Source: Corticium candelabrum
Taxonomy: Eukaryota; Porifera; Homoscleromorpha; Homosclerophorida; Plakinidae
Assembly (NCBI RefSeq): GCF_963422355.1
Contig: NC_085098.1
Location: 4,660,765 to 4,724,764 of the forward strand
Direction of reading: 5' to 3'
DNA length: 64,000 nt
The notes beneath the pieces are model-generated. The model worked only from the letters and a program-made list of their open reading frames with translations. It ran no database searches and was not told the origin of the DNA. Of the stretch, positions 1 through 11,021 are shown in pieces; the stretch's first letter is position 1; each line of letters begins with the position of its first letter. The position numbers were made by a program, and so were the translations under genes.

Positions 1-101
1 ATTTAATAAATAGTAATTTGTAATTTATATGTGTGTATATATGTATACATACTAGTAACTATTGCAGAAGAACCTGTTTATACTAATCATGTACTCTGCA
101 A
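1..101. repeat. Left terminal inverted repeat (cut by window start)
   Basis: Pairs in inverse orientation with 4102-4297. About 50 bp next to the interior (51-101) match almost perfectly; the outer AT-rich part matches after skipping the (TG)n expansion in the partner. The alignment reaches base 1, so the repeat probably starts outside the window. Confidence 0.75.
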
Positions 102-2420
102 TTAATTTGTTTGCATAAGAAATGTATGGCAAACAGGCAGGATTACAGGAAGTTGTTGATCTAGACAGTCTGTTGCCACAGAACGCAGTTTTTCATTAGC
201 CTAGAATATATAGAAGCAATGCATGATCCATTTAACAATAAAATTAAAACACACACAAATGAAGATGCCTATTTCTCTAGTGGGTGCACAGTTTGCTGGA
301 CAGAAAAAAAGGAATAACTTGTTCTGAACACTCATTCTAAACACTCTAACTACAATCTGTTCCTCTCTTTATATCAAGGAATATGAACAATCCAGGACAT
401 TTGTTGTTGCGAATTCAGTTAATATGTAGTGGTGATCGAGCTAATATTTAGTGGTGGAAGTTTTGATTGATGTCTACAGTCACTGTTTATTAATTATATG
501 GTCAATATTGATTAGTGACTAGAGTTTTAGTACTAGATGTTGTGTGTGATCAATATTTATTGATTTATATAGTAAATGTTGATTGATTATTGCAGTTAAT
601 ATTTATTGATTTAATACATTTTCTTTTCTTTGATTAATTAACACATTCAATATTGTAAATAGAGTCAAAGTAACTTCTTTATGCTGGTTGTTGCAGATTC
701 TAGATGAGTAACCTGGATAACTTCCATTATTGCACCTGCCAGAAGACGAATTACATGTGTGGTCTAGGCATAAGTCACCTATGTTTTGATTAATTAACAT
801 TTTCTGGATCTCGATAAGGTACTTGCATGCAATGTCTCAGTTGTATGTACTGCACTCGTAAGTAGGAATTTTTAGTTCATCTTTCGAGATGCAGAAAGTG
901 CCTTTTCTTCAGGGAGCTGCCGTGACCAGTTTTCTGAAGAAATGAGTGCAGCTAAGTTTGTATAGCTGCATTGCGTTTTGACTCGTAGTGCTTTCAGCTA
1001 TTGTACTTAGTAAATTTGATAGATTATTTGCAGGATCTTTGGGGAGACCAGCCATGCTGAAAGGGATTTCTGAATAAATTTGCATACATCATGTGTGTAT
1101 CTATTTATATCTATAAAGCTCACTTGAACGATCTGCCATTTGTTCTGTCCCTGGCTGTTAGATTGGAAGTTGCTCTCAGATAGGGCTCCATATATGAGGG
1201 TTAGCTGTTAAATCAGTAATTCTGGTTTCAAAACTTGATAAATACCAATAGGCGGCGTTTCTTTACTATGATGAGATGGAGCAGTTGATGATGCATGTAC
1301 GTTGTTAAATACCTCACAAGTCACTTGGGGAGTAAGAGATTATGTCTGCTTGTTCATCAAATGTATGACATACCACTTGAGCTATTAGCCATACAGAGAT
1401 GTATGGGATGAGAATGTGTTTTGCACATGCCACAGCTGGTTTCCCCAAAATATGTTCTAGCTTTTGATCAGTCTTGTGATACAAAAATAATATTTATGTA
1501 ACCGAAGTTTCAATGACCTTCAATCTATTACAGTACTCACACTCTACTATGGTCTACTGCAACTGGGATAATGGCTACAAATTCAAATTATGATGTTATA
1601 TGTGGAATTGCGATGAGCTTCAATCGCACAAAACCGCATGATTCCCCACAATTTTCTCTTTTTCACAGTATCTTATGCCATGCTCAAACTGACCACAAAT
1701 GGAACTACGTATATACGAGCACAAAACTTTATCATGTCACTTTCTTCAACATCTAGAGCGTACACTGTTATATCCAACTGATAATGACTCTAACTGGTAA
1801 GATTTTGAGTTATGCATATACAACATTGTAAACTGGCAAACAAACATCATAAATCTGGTAAGAAATGTCACAGCAGTCGCTAGATTTTGCTAGAGAGTAC
1901 TTTGGCATGTCTTTCCCTGATCCACCTTCCAATATTCTTCACACATGCTATACACACAATGCAAAATATTAAGCATCTCATTCTTCAGATAAATTTTTGA
2001 ATCTCTTTCTATACACTGTAGTGTTCTGTCTAAGTGACTAGATGATTTTTAGTTAGCATTTCATGTCCCATTTAATTATGAGATTGTACATTACATAAAC
2101 TAGTTACTTGTAATCACATGTACCACACATCTTTGCTGAGTCCCTATAGCTAATGCATGTTTCTTTCAAAGTGTGCCTACACTATTTTGTTTAGACAGTG
2201 TAGATATTAACCAATATGCATGGGAATTTGTTCCTGTCCAGAATACCGCAAATTATATTAGCTCACCACTACTCTTGTTAACTGAATTCACAACTACAAA
2301 TGTCGATTATTAATACTCTGCCACCTAGCTGCCGTAAAGTAATAAAAAGACTTTGAGTTGAATGAGTTTGTTCATTAATTAAATGTCCATACCCTTGTCT
2401 AAGTGGTGTCCTCCCACAGG

Positions 2421-3416
2421 CTATTCAAGAATACAAGTGGTTCAACGAGGTCTGTCATATTCCTGACACTTTGAACCTTGAACACTTGAACTTGAGCAAG
2501 ATACAGCAACTTCAACAAATTCTGTCAGACAAGCCAGCCTCTGCTGTGGTATTTGGTGACGTGACTAGCTACCAAATGTCTAGACTGGCATGTGACGGAT
2601 GGTTGCCTGATACATTGCATGAAGGTATGGCATCGCTTCTCAATCGCTCATCACAAGATTGTCTTTACCTTGTGCTATCTGAAGTTTGCAAATTCACGTT
2701 GAACACATCCATAGCATTAGCTCTGAACAACAGAAAGAAGATTAGACTTATATTCCTGATTGTCAACGTACAAAATGATGCCATAACTGGATCTTCTGTT
2801 GCATCAAATACATTGATGAGTAGGAATCATTGGACTTGCTTTAGATTTGAATTCTAAAGCTTCCTTCTATGGTGACCCATTGGGATACCCAGTTCCTACC
2901 AACTTGTTGGTAGAACTAATACAAACACTGGACTATCTAAGCACTGTCTTAGGTGAAAGAGTGGATATTCATGATTTGATTCCTATGCATAGGCCAACAT
3001 TTGACAAAGATGGAAAACACGCATGGTCAAGGCATTTCAAAAATTTCCCAGTACAAACATGTTCTTTCCTTTGTGGGGTTATTGCCTTTATTTTAGTGGC
3101 AGTTGCAGCATTTTCTCCAGAGAATCTGTAGGCATACATCTGTTCACCACAGCTGTCCTTCTATTGTGACAAAGCAAAACTCAAACTTTACCTTCAACCA
3201 TGCCATTATGCTCACTACCTGAGGAATACCTTAGCAGTATGGCTGCTTTCTGATCAAATTAAATTTCAAAATATCATAGATAAGTCCATACTAGCTGATG
3301 AAAACTTGCAGTCTCAGCAAATCCAAAGCCACCATCTCAAGCAACCTGAACGCCGGAAGCTTTGCTTAAGTTTGAGTAAAACTTTTCAAGACCAAAATTT
3401 TAGTAGAAAAGTGTAA
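2421..3416 (+). pseudogene. Degenerate Ulp1-like (C48) cysteine protease of a transposon
   Basis: An open stretch begins after a good acceptor (CTCCCACAG at 2412-2420) and reads AIQEYKWFNEVCHIPDTLN onward. A Ulp1-like core follows: NHW (catalytic His candidate) near 2828, YGDPLG (Asp candidate) near 2868, and QTCSFLCG (Gln and catalytic Cys candidates) near 3054. The frame changes between NHWTC and LDLNSKASF (about 2835-2847), so a frameshift separates His from Asp/Cys. A single TAG at 3129-3131 interrupts the second frame, which then stays open for about 95 codons to TAA at 3414-3416. The triad order is that of Ulp1/SENP proteases, but this copy cannot make the protein as it stands. An unrecognised intron could explain the first break; the in-frame TAG argues for a dead gene. 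Confidence 0.6.
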
Positions 3417-4101
3417 CTCTTCAGCAGCTTCACAATGCAAAGCCACAAATGATCGGCCCTCCTGCTATATGCCTGACAAAGCAAACAAAGTTGGTAGAAA
3501 ATTGTCACTCTCGCTAAGGCTGTTTCAGCTGGCAAGAGGAATCCTTTCGTTTCTAATGTAACCTGGTGCACTTCTAATGAGAGTCATTCACAGAGTACAG
3601 AAGCTGACAGTGTCAGTGAAACCTCCATGCTGTAGAACAACATTCAGTCTATGTGAAGAGATGCATTTTAAGCACAGACACATTTCAATAATTTCAAACT
3701 ACCAGTGAAGCCAATCTAGAGCACCCACTTGATGCCAACCAAGAATGCAAATCTGATTCAGGCCTCCCTACCAGTATTATACCCTTGCTCCCTCAGCAGT
3801 ACAACTATTTTGTTGACTCTTATTGTCAGCATGAATCGGAAAGTTTTCTAGGAGCTGAAACAAGCAACTTTACTTTAGAAGCATGGACAAGTGGCAATTG
3901 TGAAACTGCAGATGTCCAGTAGATTAAACATTTTGAAGAGGTTCAATAACCACCTATCGAATCACTACTGGTTTCAAAGCAAAAGAACGACGGCTCCTTT
4001 TTAAAACTGTTTGTCATTGTCATCATTACAGGAAACAGACGTCCACAGGAAGCAAGTGCAAACTAAAGAAAACTACCGTACATTGCTCCACACGGTAACA
4101 G

Positions 4102-4297
<196 letters not shown>

Positions 4298-4776
4298 ACA
4301 TTTCAGGTTAAAAAATACTACCATAAATACATAAATTGTGCTTTAATGTTACTAAATACATTATTCTGATAAATTAATAATTAGTTAATTAACTAATATC
4401 AATTAATTAGCAAAATGTAATAACCTCTGCCGTCTTGTATGATAACTGCATCACATAAAGCTTTTCTGGAATCAATTTTTTCTCGAGAAGGTCGATTTCT
4501 GCAAAGAAAACCGTTTGTAGCAACCAACATTCCCCGTGCTGGACTTTCCTTTCATTAACTAGCTAGCCACTGTAAGTGTTGCTTACTCAGTATGGTAACT
4601 GCTCGCAGAGAAAGCGCAATTCCCACAATCAGCATAACAACACATTTCGAACTACTAGACATGATCGAGCAAGTTAAACTTATTCGGGCTATATATCCGA
4701 GATGTGTGTATAAGTGAACCCCAAAAAAGTATTTGCCTGCGCAACACAGCCAGCGTTCGGTCTGCAGCCTTATTAA
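4298..4776. other. AT-rich spacer, no gene seen
   Basis: The stretch has AT-rich short palindromes (TTAATTAACTAAT type near 4380-4415) and no supported coding region. It could still include the extreme right end of the transposon to its left. Confidence 0.5.
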
Positions 4777-5385
4777 AGCTGGATTTACAATATGTAAACG
4801 CTTGAGCGTCGCGTCGCGTGCGTCACGTCGCGTGCGTCACGTCGCGTAGTACAAATTCAAATTGTAAATGGTCTACGCGACGTGACGTTCGACGGACGCG
4901 ACGCTCGCGACACGACGCGTCCAAATAGAACCAAGTTCTATTCGAGCGTCGAACCGGAAGCTGTACGCGTCGCGTTGGAAGTAGCACCTTGATTCCGACC
5001 AATCACAGCCAACCATAAATGCACTTGTAGCTTCCGTGGGCAATGATTATTGATTTGGGCGCTGTACTCGACGTTGAGCGGTTTATAGATTGTGTAGAGA
5101 GCTATCCTTGCTTGTGGATGATCAACTGCAAGACGTACAAAGACCTGCGTGCATGGGAGAACGCCTAGAAATTGATTTTGAGCAAGCTGGGGGTTCCGGC
5201 AGAGTTCTGTTAGTAGAAAATCGAAGCGCGAGTGGTCAGCTCAATAATTCAGGCAGCGACGTCTACGGCGCGCTGAAATCGTATTGTGAATGATACGACG
5301 CGTGTGACGCGATACTTGCCACTCCCACGCAAGACAACGTGACAGGACGCACGCAGACGAAGCGTTCCCATATTGTAAATCCAGT
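4777..5385 (+). mobile_element. 609-bp TIR element with MADF relic, Harbinger-like
   Basis: Ends are AGCTGGATTTACAATATG at 4777-4794 and its inverse CATATTGTAAATCCAGT at 5369-5385. Both ends are flanked by TTAA (4773-4776 and 5386-5389), compatible with a TTAA duplication. The left part has short tandem GCGTCGCGTGCGTCAC-type units (4807-4850) that pair with the inverse block at 4873-4917. A broken MADF-domain reading frame lies inside. MADF/Myb-like second proteins are typical of PIF/Harbinger transposons, so a Harbinger origin is likely; the TTAA flank is not the usual three-base target of that group, which leaves doubt. Confidence 0.65.
5064..5213 (+). pseudogene. MADF-domain fragment with stop codon
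   Basis: Frame from 5064 reads VLDVERFIDCVESYPCLW, then INCKTYKDLRAWENA, a TAG at 5166-5168, and KLILSKLGVPAEF before TAG at 5211. The FI..VE.YPCLW..., YKD..., AW pattern is the first half of a MADF (Myb/SANT-like DNA-binding) domain. The TAG stands where a Trp (TGG) would fit. There is no second half, so this is a relic of a transposon-encoded DNA-binding protein. Confidence 0.6.
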
Positions 5386-5397
5386 TTAAGGCCCTAA

Positions 5398-6978
5398 AGG
5401 GTAACTGCAACGCAAAATCAAAACTTCTTTTATGTTGGAAATTGATAGTTCTAGGTGCATACATGACAGGACAAATAGTTTTAGAGTTTTAATTAAGTTA
5501 AGTCTTCGCTGAGCTATAGCCCGTCAAAGTTGCTTCCGGTTCTTCAACTTCCGGTAACACGTTATAATGGGTGTGGTATAGTGTGACGTCATTGAGGGGA
5601 GACACGTGTGCGTCTGTATAGTCAGCTGCCTGTAAAAATGACTAAATCTTCATATCCAAGGCAACGCTGCTAAGGTGGAGGCGACGGTAGCAACAGCGAG
5701 TCTTCTGAAGAGCCCTCAGGAGGTTTTTACGTGATGATAACGTTCCGTCATTTCATGAATCGTAGGATGAAGAAGATCTGCTGGGAGCCATTAATACGTA
5801 TACGAAGTGATTAGACCACACAGGTTTGAATTCGGCGACAATGCCTTTGAAGCTTTGAGAAAGCCTGAGGAAGAGAACAGGCTACCCGATAGCCTGTTAT
5901 AACATTGCAAGTAGAAGTAGGAGATAGCAACGTAATCGATGTACATCCGGGTAAGTAAACAACATCCACAGGTTTCAGCTGCGATCGTTGTGAGATGATG
6001 GATACGTACTCGTGTGGAGTGCGTGTGCTGTCAAAACTAATTTGAGGTTGTCTCAAATAATGGCAGGATAATAATGTCGAATACTAGCAACAATAGTGGC
6101 ACAGTGTACTGGTGAGTTCATGCAAAATTCTAGTGCTGTACGTGAGAAAGAGACTAAAATGAGTTGAACTACGTACTTTGAAATCACGTTGACACAAGGT
6201 TTGACTTCACTGTACAGTATACTGTAACGCATACGACTGCATTTAATAGACATGATGATCAAGAGGCGAGTCATCTAAGGCATCAAGAATCTGACCTCTC
6301 CTAGCCATTTGCAGTACTTTTAGTCTTGCACGAGAGTCTTCCTTACCTTTCCGCTTCTCAATTACGGCTCTCCTTTTCTTTTGCAAAGGTTCCAGGGTGC
6401 TGCAACCTTGAAGTGTGGTGGCAGGTAGATGGAAAATGGTGACCTCAATATCGCTCTTCTCTAACCCAGACCAAGCTCTTGAATAGACCTGGCTGTACGT
6501 ATCTCGAAGCAGTCAGGCTAAAAGTGGCTACTGCATACTCCTGTCCACTCAGTAAGACGCGTTGTACTCAGTAGCAGTTGCCCGGACGACACAACGTCTC
6601 TGCAATTGTCCGCAATATTTTTTGATTCCCACTCTTTTCTTAGCTTGGGGATCTTCGGAAATCGAAACGCGATTGTGTATGACTTGCGCGAATTGGTGCA
6701 TCCTGCAGCCACGCAACACCAAACCATTCTTTCGCCACAAATTCCTTTGTTTACAATACACGTTAGCGTGGAGTCTCCTCTGAGTGACGTCACACTACAC
6801 CACACCTGTTATAACTCGTTACCGGAAGTTGAAGAACCGGAAGCAACTTTGACGTGCTATATCTCAGCGAAGACTTAACTTAGTTAAAAATCTAAAACTA
6901 ATTTTCCTGTCATTTATGCAGCTAGAACTATCAATTTCCAACATAATTTTTTTTTATTTTTGCGTTGCAGTTACCCCT
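5398..6978 (-). mobile_element. 1.58-kb THAP-bearing DNA transposon with ~200-bp TIRs
   Basis: Left end AGGGTAACTGCAACGCAAAA (5398 on) and the inverse of the right end AGGGGTAACTGCAACGCAAA (from 6978 down) begin terminal inverted repeats that match for about 200 bp (to about 5600 and 6773). Flanks are TAA on both sides (5395-5397 and 6979-6981), a three-base target duplication as in PIF/Harbinger elements. Inside, on the minus strand, is a THAP zinc-finger ORF. No transposase is visible, so this copy is probably non-autonomous or internally deleted. It lies 12 bp from the neighbouring MADF element. Confidence 0.75.
6518..6727 (-). CDS. THAP zinc-finger domain ORF (transposon fragment)
   Basis: From ATG at 6725-6727 the frame reads MVWCCVAAGCTNSRKSY, then FRFPKIPKLRKEWESK, and ends CSSHF before TAG. 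This is the C2CH layout of a THAP DNA-binding domain: CxxxxC near the N-terminus, a basic W-containing middle, and CxxH at the end. The stop comes directly after HF, so only the finger is encoded, about 69 residues. Further along the minus strand, at about 6285-6450, another open stretch ends in a lysine/arginine-rich block (KKRRAVIEKRKG) followed by GTAAG, which may be a second exon of the same gene. THAP proteins are common in transposon-derived genes and bind DNA, often the terminal repeats. Confidence 0.6.
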   Translation of the reverse strand: MVWCCVAAGCTNSRKSYTIAFRFPKIPKLRKEWESKNIADNCRDVVSSGQLLLSTTRLTEWTGVCSSHF

Positions 6979-7170
6979 TAACTTACGTTAGCATCTACTG
7001 CACATGCGTCAATAGGTGAAGTGTTTCTTTCTAAAGTAATGGCAATGTAGAATTTTTATCTGGCTCATTTCTATGGTTACATAGTAAAGCTGCATGTAAT
7101 TTGATTGAAATAATACAAATTATAAAAAGGCATTTACGCTGTGCTCTAGGTTCGCATTATAGTTTAGCTT

Positions 7171-7222
<52 letters not shown>

Positions 7223-7242
7223 TATTTTCAGGTGGCGATACT

Positions 7243-7330
7243 AGCGAAGATGTCATGATCTCGCAACGAGACCAATGACATCAGAGTGTGAATGTGCTAG
7301 AATAGCACGTTCATATTAGTCTGAAAGAGA
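7243..7330. repeat. Block duplicated at 12596-12690
   Basis: The core GCAACGAGACCAATGACATC with its surroundings (about 90 bp) recurs at 12596-12690 in the same orientation. Both copies lie downstream of a receptor-kinase gene (A and B), so the block may have been copied with the gene or be an independent dispersed repeat. Confidence 0.65.
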
Positions 7331-7469
7331 CCTAGAGGGAAGTCCAACAAAATGAACTTAACTTGTATGAGTAGATCTTACCAAGACAAATCGATCGGTA
7401 TAAGTTACTCCTTTATCTTCGCTTTTGTTTAGCAGAACGAGCGATGTTTCCGTGATGTGCAACGCTCAC

Positions 7470-7562
7470 GCGCCTGCTCCGCGCCTGCTCCGCGCCTGCT
7501 CCGCGCCTGCTCCGCGCCTGCTCCGCGCCTGCTCCGCGCCTGCTCCGCGCCTGCTCCGCGCT
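7470..7562. repeat. 11-bp GC-rich minisatellite
   Basis: About eight to nine near-perfect tandem copies of an 11-mer (CGCCTGCTCCG). Translated in any frame it gives artificial RRGAGAEQARS-like peptides, which I do not treat as genes. Confidence 0.85.
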
Positions 7563-8169
7563 TCCTGGTGGATTAAGCTCCGCCCACTGCAAACGAATCA
7601 ATGCGAATTATTACGGATGACCGCTACGGATATAGCGAGAATGACAAATATGAATGCGAAGATATTATGAAGATCTGCCTTCTTGCCGTCAGTGGTTCCT
7701 CTCTAAAGTAAAATGGTGTCTTTAGAGCTGTTTTCCGGCCAGACATTGAAGCAGAATTCCTCAATACCACGGTTTACCTAGAGAACACGCTTGTGCTTAA
7801 CTATTTGTTTATCCTTGTTCTTTTAATATCCGAAGAGAAACGTTCAGCGCGCCGTCTGGCGTGTGCTACAGAGGACGTTCCTATTTTTACATCCGGTCTG
7901 CTCACTATCTTTTGCCGCTGATTGGTAGAAGGTTACAATCCCGGATGTCAAAGCTATACTGCAGAGTCAATACAAGCTCAAGCTACACGATAAAATATTT
8001 CGCATGTAGACATGTAGACATGTAGGGATGTGGCTGGAATACACGAATTTGTTTGCTGGAGAAACAGTGGGTCAAAAATACGATCACAAATCATTTATCT
8101 ACTTTAACCGCTCAAGTTTACATCACGCGAGTTCCTAAGTCCTAGAACACAAACTGATTTTATATGGAG

Positions 8170-11021
8170 TTAGAGAAAACACAATTCGCTCATATCTTCC
8201 AGACTAGCGACGACTTGACAAAACGTAGGCCTTACTAGTGAGCTTTCTGCCCAACAGTCACACATTAGCTTGACGTAGTCGTCGTCATCGTTATCCGACA
8301 CGGTCGGTCTCATTTCACCCAAAACAGCAGCTTTCAAGTCAAGAATAGAGCTAAACGAACGGTCGTCATAAGGAAGTTTTCGTTCCCTAATCTCCCACAT
8401 CACAATGCCAAAACTACCAAAGCAATGCAAAGACGCGCAACAATCATCATTATTAGAAACAATAGAAATATTAACGATTGCATGTGTTTGTGTAGTTAGT
8501 CGTGCTCGTGTCTTACCTGTAGACGTCCGCGGGTGTTCCGTAACTGTGACCGCTCAGTATCTCCGGAGCGCTCCACTTTGGTGTCCCGACTCCTGACGAT
8601 AAGTGATAGTCTGCATGAAGAAGCGGAGCGGTCATATCGAGCGGTGCCGCTCCTCTTACAGCTTCTTGACTGATTCCTTCGTCTCGAACGAGTCGAGCGG
8701 CTCCAAAATCGGCCACTTTGACCACCCATTTAGTGCTGACGAGCAAATTGGCACTCTTGAGGTCACGATGAATGCGAGGTGGTCGTTGACTGTGCAAGAA
8801 TCTCATTCCTTTGGCAGCATCTACTGCAAATCTCATCTTGAGACTTCCTTCCAGCTTTATGTCTCTGTCTGCAAGTATGGTCGTCAGCGATTCTCTAGGC
8901 ATGTACTCCACAACTAGAAACGGACAGCCGTCGTCATGGCAACGACCTCCACCGAGAAACAAAACAATGTTGGGATGTTTGATCGTTCTCATCACTTCGA
9001 TCTCTCTCTCGAACTCCAAGGCGATGCGATCGCCTTGTCGTTCGCCAGATCGTATTCCCAAACCTTGCTCGAGCAGTTGCCAAAAATTATGAATGAAATT
9101 TCTGACTCATACTGAAGAGAAAATTGCATCGTGCTTTCATTATCCTTGGCTCCTCCATAAAGAATTAGTGTATTTTCAATGGCAACTAAAGACGTTGCAA
9201 AAGATTGTGAGGGACCAGAATCGTCGAGTAAACGCCACTCCGAATTGTTTTCGTCGTTTGATAAGTTGCTTGTAGCAATATTCCGCTGAGGCAAAGTAAA
9301 GCTCCATAGATCGCGGAGAAATGTTATAATGTTGCCGTTAAATATGTTTTCTGTGTTAGCTGTCAAACCTCCGTATATAATCATAGTCTGATTGCTGGTT
9401 GTAGAAGAAGAGCACAATACTCTTGGAGAAGGACGTCTTGTTTTCATCGAGTAGTTGACCCAACTTCTAACTTCACTATAACAACCCCAAATTTCATGAG
9501 AGAGAAATAAATTTTTTTAAATTTTGCAATTGAGCTGGCACTACTCCACCGTAAACAACAAATATGGAGTCGTAAAGTACAGAAGAAACGGCACCAAATT
9601 TGCAAGGAGGTCGCTTTTCCGAAGTATCTACCGACCACGACAACGATTTTATATCTAATATGTGTAATAGGTTTAATGAAGTTGGCTGCTTGTTGTCTAA
9701 AAATGAGCTCATACCAAAGACTAGAACATGTTTCTCTTCTAGAACCATCCCGCTCACCGTCCATGATATTTCCGTAGCCGTTAAAGAAATCCTTGTGTTT
9801 GCAGCGGCTGGCTTTGCTAACCAATACCAGACACGAGCAGAAGTTATAGAAAGTTCCCACATGATGTTATAATTGTATCCTAGAAACCACCAACTTCCAC
9901 TGAAAACTAAAACGTTTCTATTAATTCTAGTGACCGCACCATTAACGAAAGCGGACCCTCTTCCTTTCAAAAGTATTGTGGGAGTAAACCATTTTCTAGT
10001 CATTACATCAAAGACTGTAAGAGCAACATGAAATAAGAAAGTGATATGATTGACCGTCATCCGTAACGTAAACTCCTTGTCCAGGAACAGACAATCGTTT
10101 GCTCGTATTCCCAACTTTAGTCCAAACTTCGTCGACCACATCATAAGACCATACTTCCCAATAGTGACCAGATCTATTTTGCTCAGTTTGTCCTAAAATA
10201 AACATTTCCGCATTTTGAAAGGCGGAAACGGCACTAGGATATTGCAGTTTTGGTTTGACGTGATGAGATGAAGAAAGTTTTCTTCATTCGTAGACGTGCA
10301 AATGTTCGTCTTTGCAAATGAGCTGCCAAAGATCGTGCAGATTTTCTCGAGAGTCTGAAGTCCAAGTGTATGACCTTTTCTCAAATCCACCGTAAATGAC
10401 GAGCGAATCCTTGCAACTGCACGAGCTATTATCATAACGTAAAACAGCAGCAGCATGTCTGCATCGAGGAGTGACGTAGTCGTCATTATGACGAGGATGA
10501 ATCTTTGTTTCAATTCGTTTCCACTTATTCAGGTTTGTATCGAAACTCCAAGTTTCGTTGCTGCATTGAGAGTGGCGTGAGTGCGAATACGCACAACCTC
10601 CAAAGAGCAGTACTCGTCTCTGGCACAGTGTCACCAGTGTGTGATAGACGGTCGCTTGCGGTTGAGGGGATGCAGATCTGTGTGCCTCCCAAATATTGAA
10701 GTGAGGGTCATACGTCCACGTTGTATCGTCACCATTGCAGAGTATTCCTCCATATATCACCATCACTTCTCTTGGCGTTTGGTCATTTTCTTCTCTAAGA
10801 GCAGACGTTGCTCTTGCGTGCTCTCTTCCCCTCGGACTGTTGAATCTCCAACGTTCGAATGAATTCCATCGATTTGCATCATATTCATTCCATTCAAGAG
10901 GTAAAACGTGCGTCTCGTCTTGTTCGTTGGAGAGCGTTTCTTTGACAGAATAAATAAGAAACACTTTGATTATGTTAATCAAAGCTAGAAATCGCAACCA
11001 CGAACATGTCATGATTTTCAT
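8170..11021 (-). pseudogene. Kelch/TKL receptor kinase copy A, dead
   Basis: Third member of the array. The N-terminus (MKIMTCSWLRFLALINII, secretion signal) and kelch repeats run from 11021. Lesions in order: TGA at 10284-10286 where genes B and C have Trp (HVYE-stop versus YEWI); a small deletion/frameshift near 10022-10027 (FLISCCS to LTVFDV); a frameshift near 9494-9515 (before HEIWG); and a frame-breaking junction near 9035 where kelch sequence (VWEYDLAN) joins directly to LEFEREIEV of the kinase. About 320 codons are missing relative to B: last kelch blocks, GCC2/EGF modules, transmembrane helix, glycine loop and the VAVK lysine. The remaining kinase part keeps HRDLKSANLL and DFGAARL, the conserved intron (8414-8516, GTAAGA...TTTGGTAG) and the last exon (8170-8413). 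A truncated secreted kelch fragment could still be made up to 10284, but nothing shows that it is. Confidence 0.85.

Larger units (their letters stand above)
6982..8169. other. Intergenic: CA repeat, duplicated block, 11-bp minisatellite
   Basis: The stretch holds a (CA)n tract (7172-7219), a block shared with the region downstream of receptor gene B (7243-7330) and an 11-bp minisatellite (about 7470-7562). Between 7570 and 8169 I see nothing coding. Confidence 0.6.

Noticed and set aside
1571-1756. 61-codon plus-strand ORF in the long-TIR element
   Set aside because: No domain or continuation in neighbouring frames; not enough to call a gene.
2471-3131. Two intact adjacent genes for the Ulp1-like region
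   Set aside because: The two frames together make one protease domain, so this is one gene broken by a frameshift.
7413-7601. Arg/Ala-rich ORF across the 11-bp minisatellite
   Set aside because: Period-11 repeat read in rotating frames; artefact of repeat translation.
10284-10286. TGA in copy A read as selenocysteine
   Set aside because: The aligned residue in B and C is Trp, and the gene has several further lesions, so a nonsense mutation is the simple explanation.
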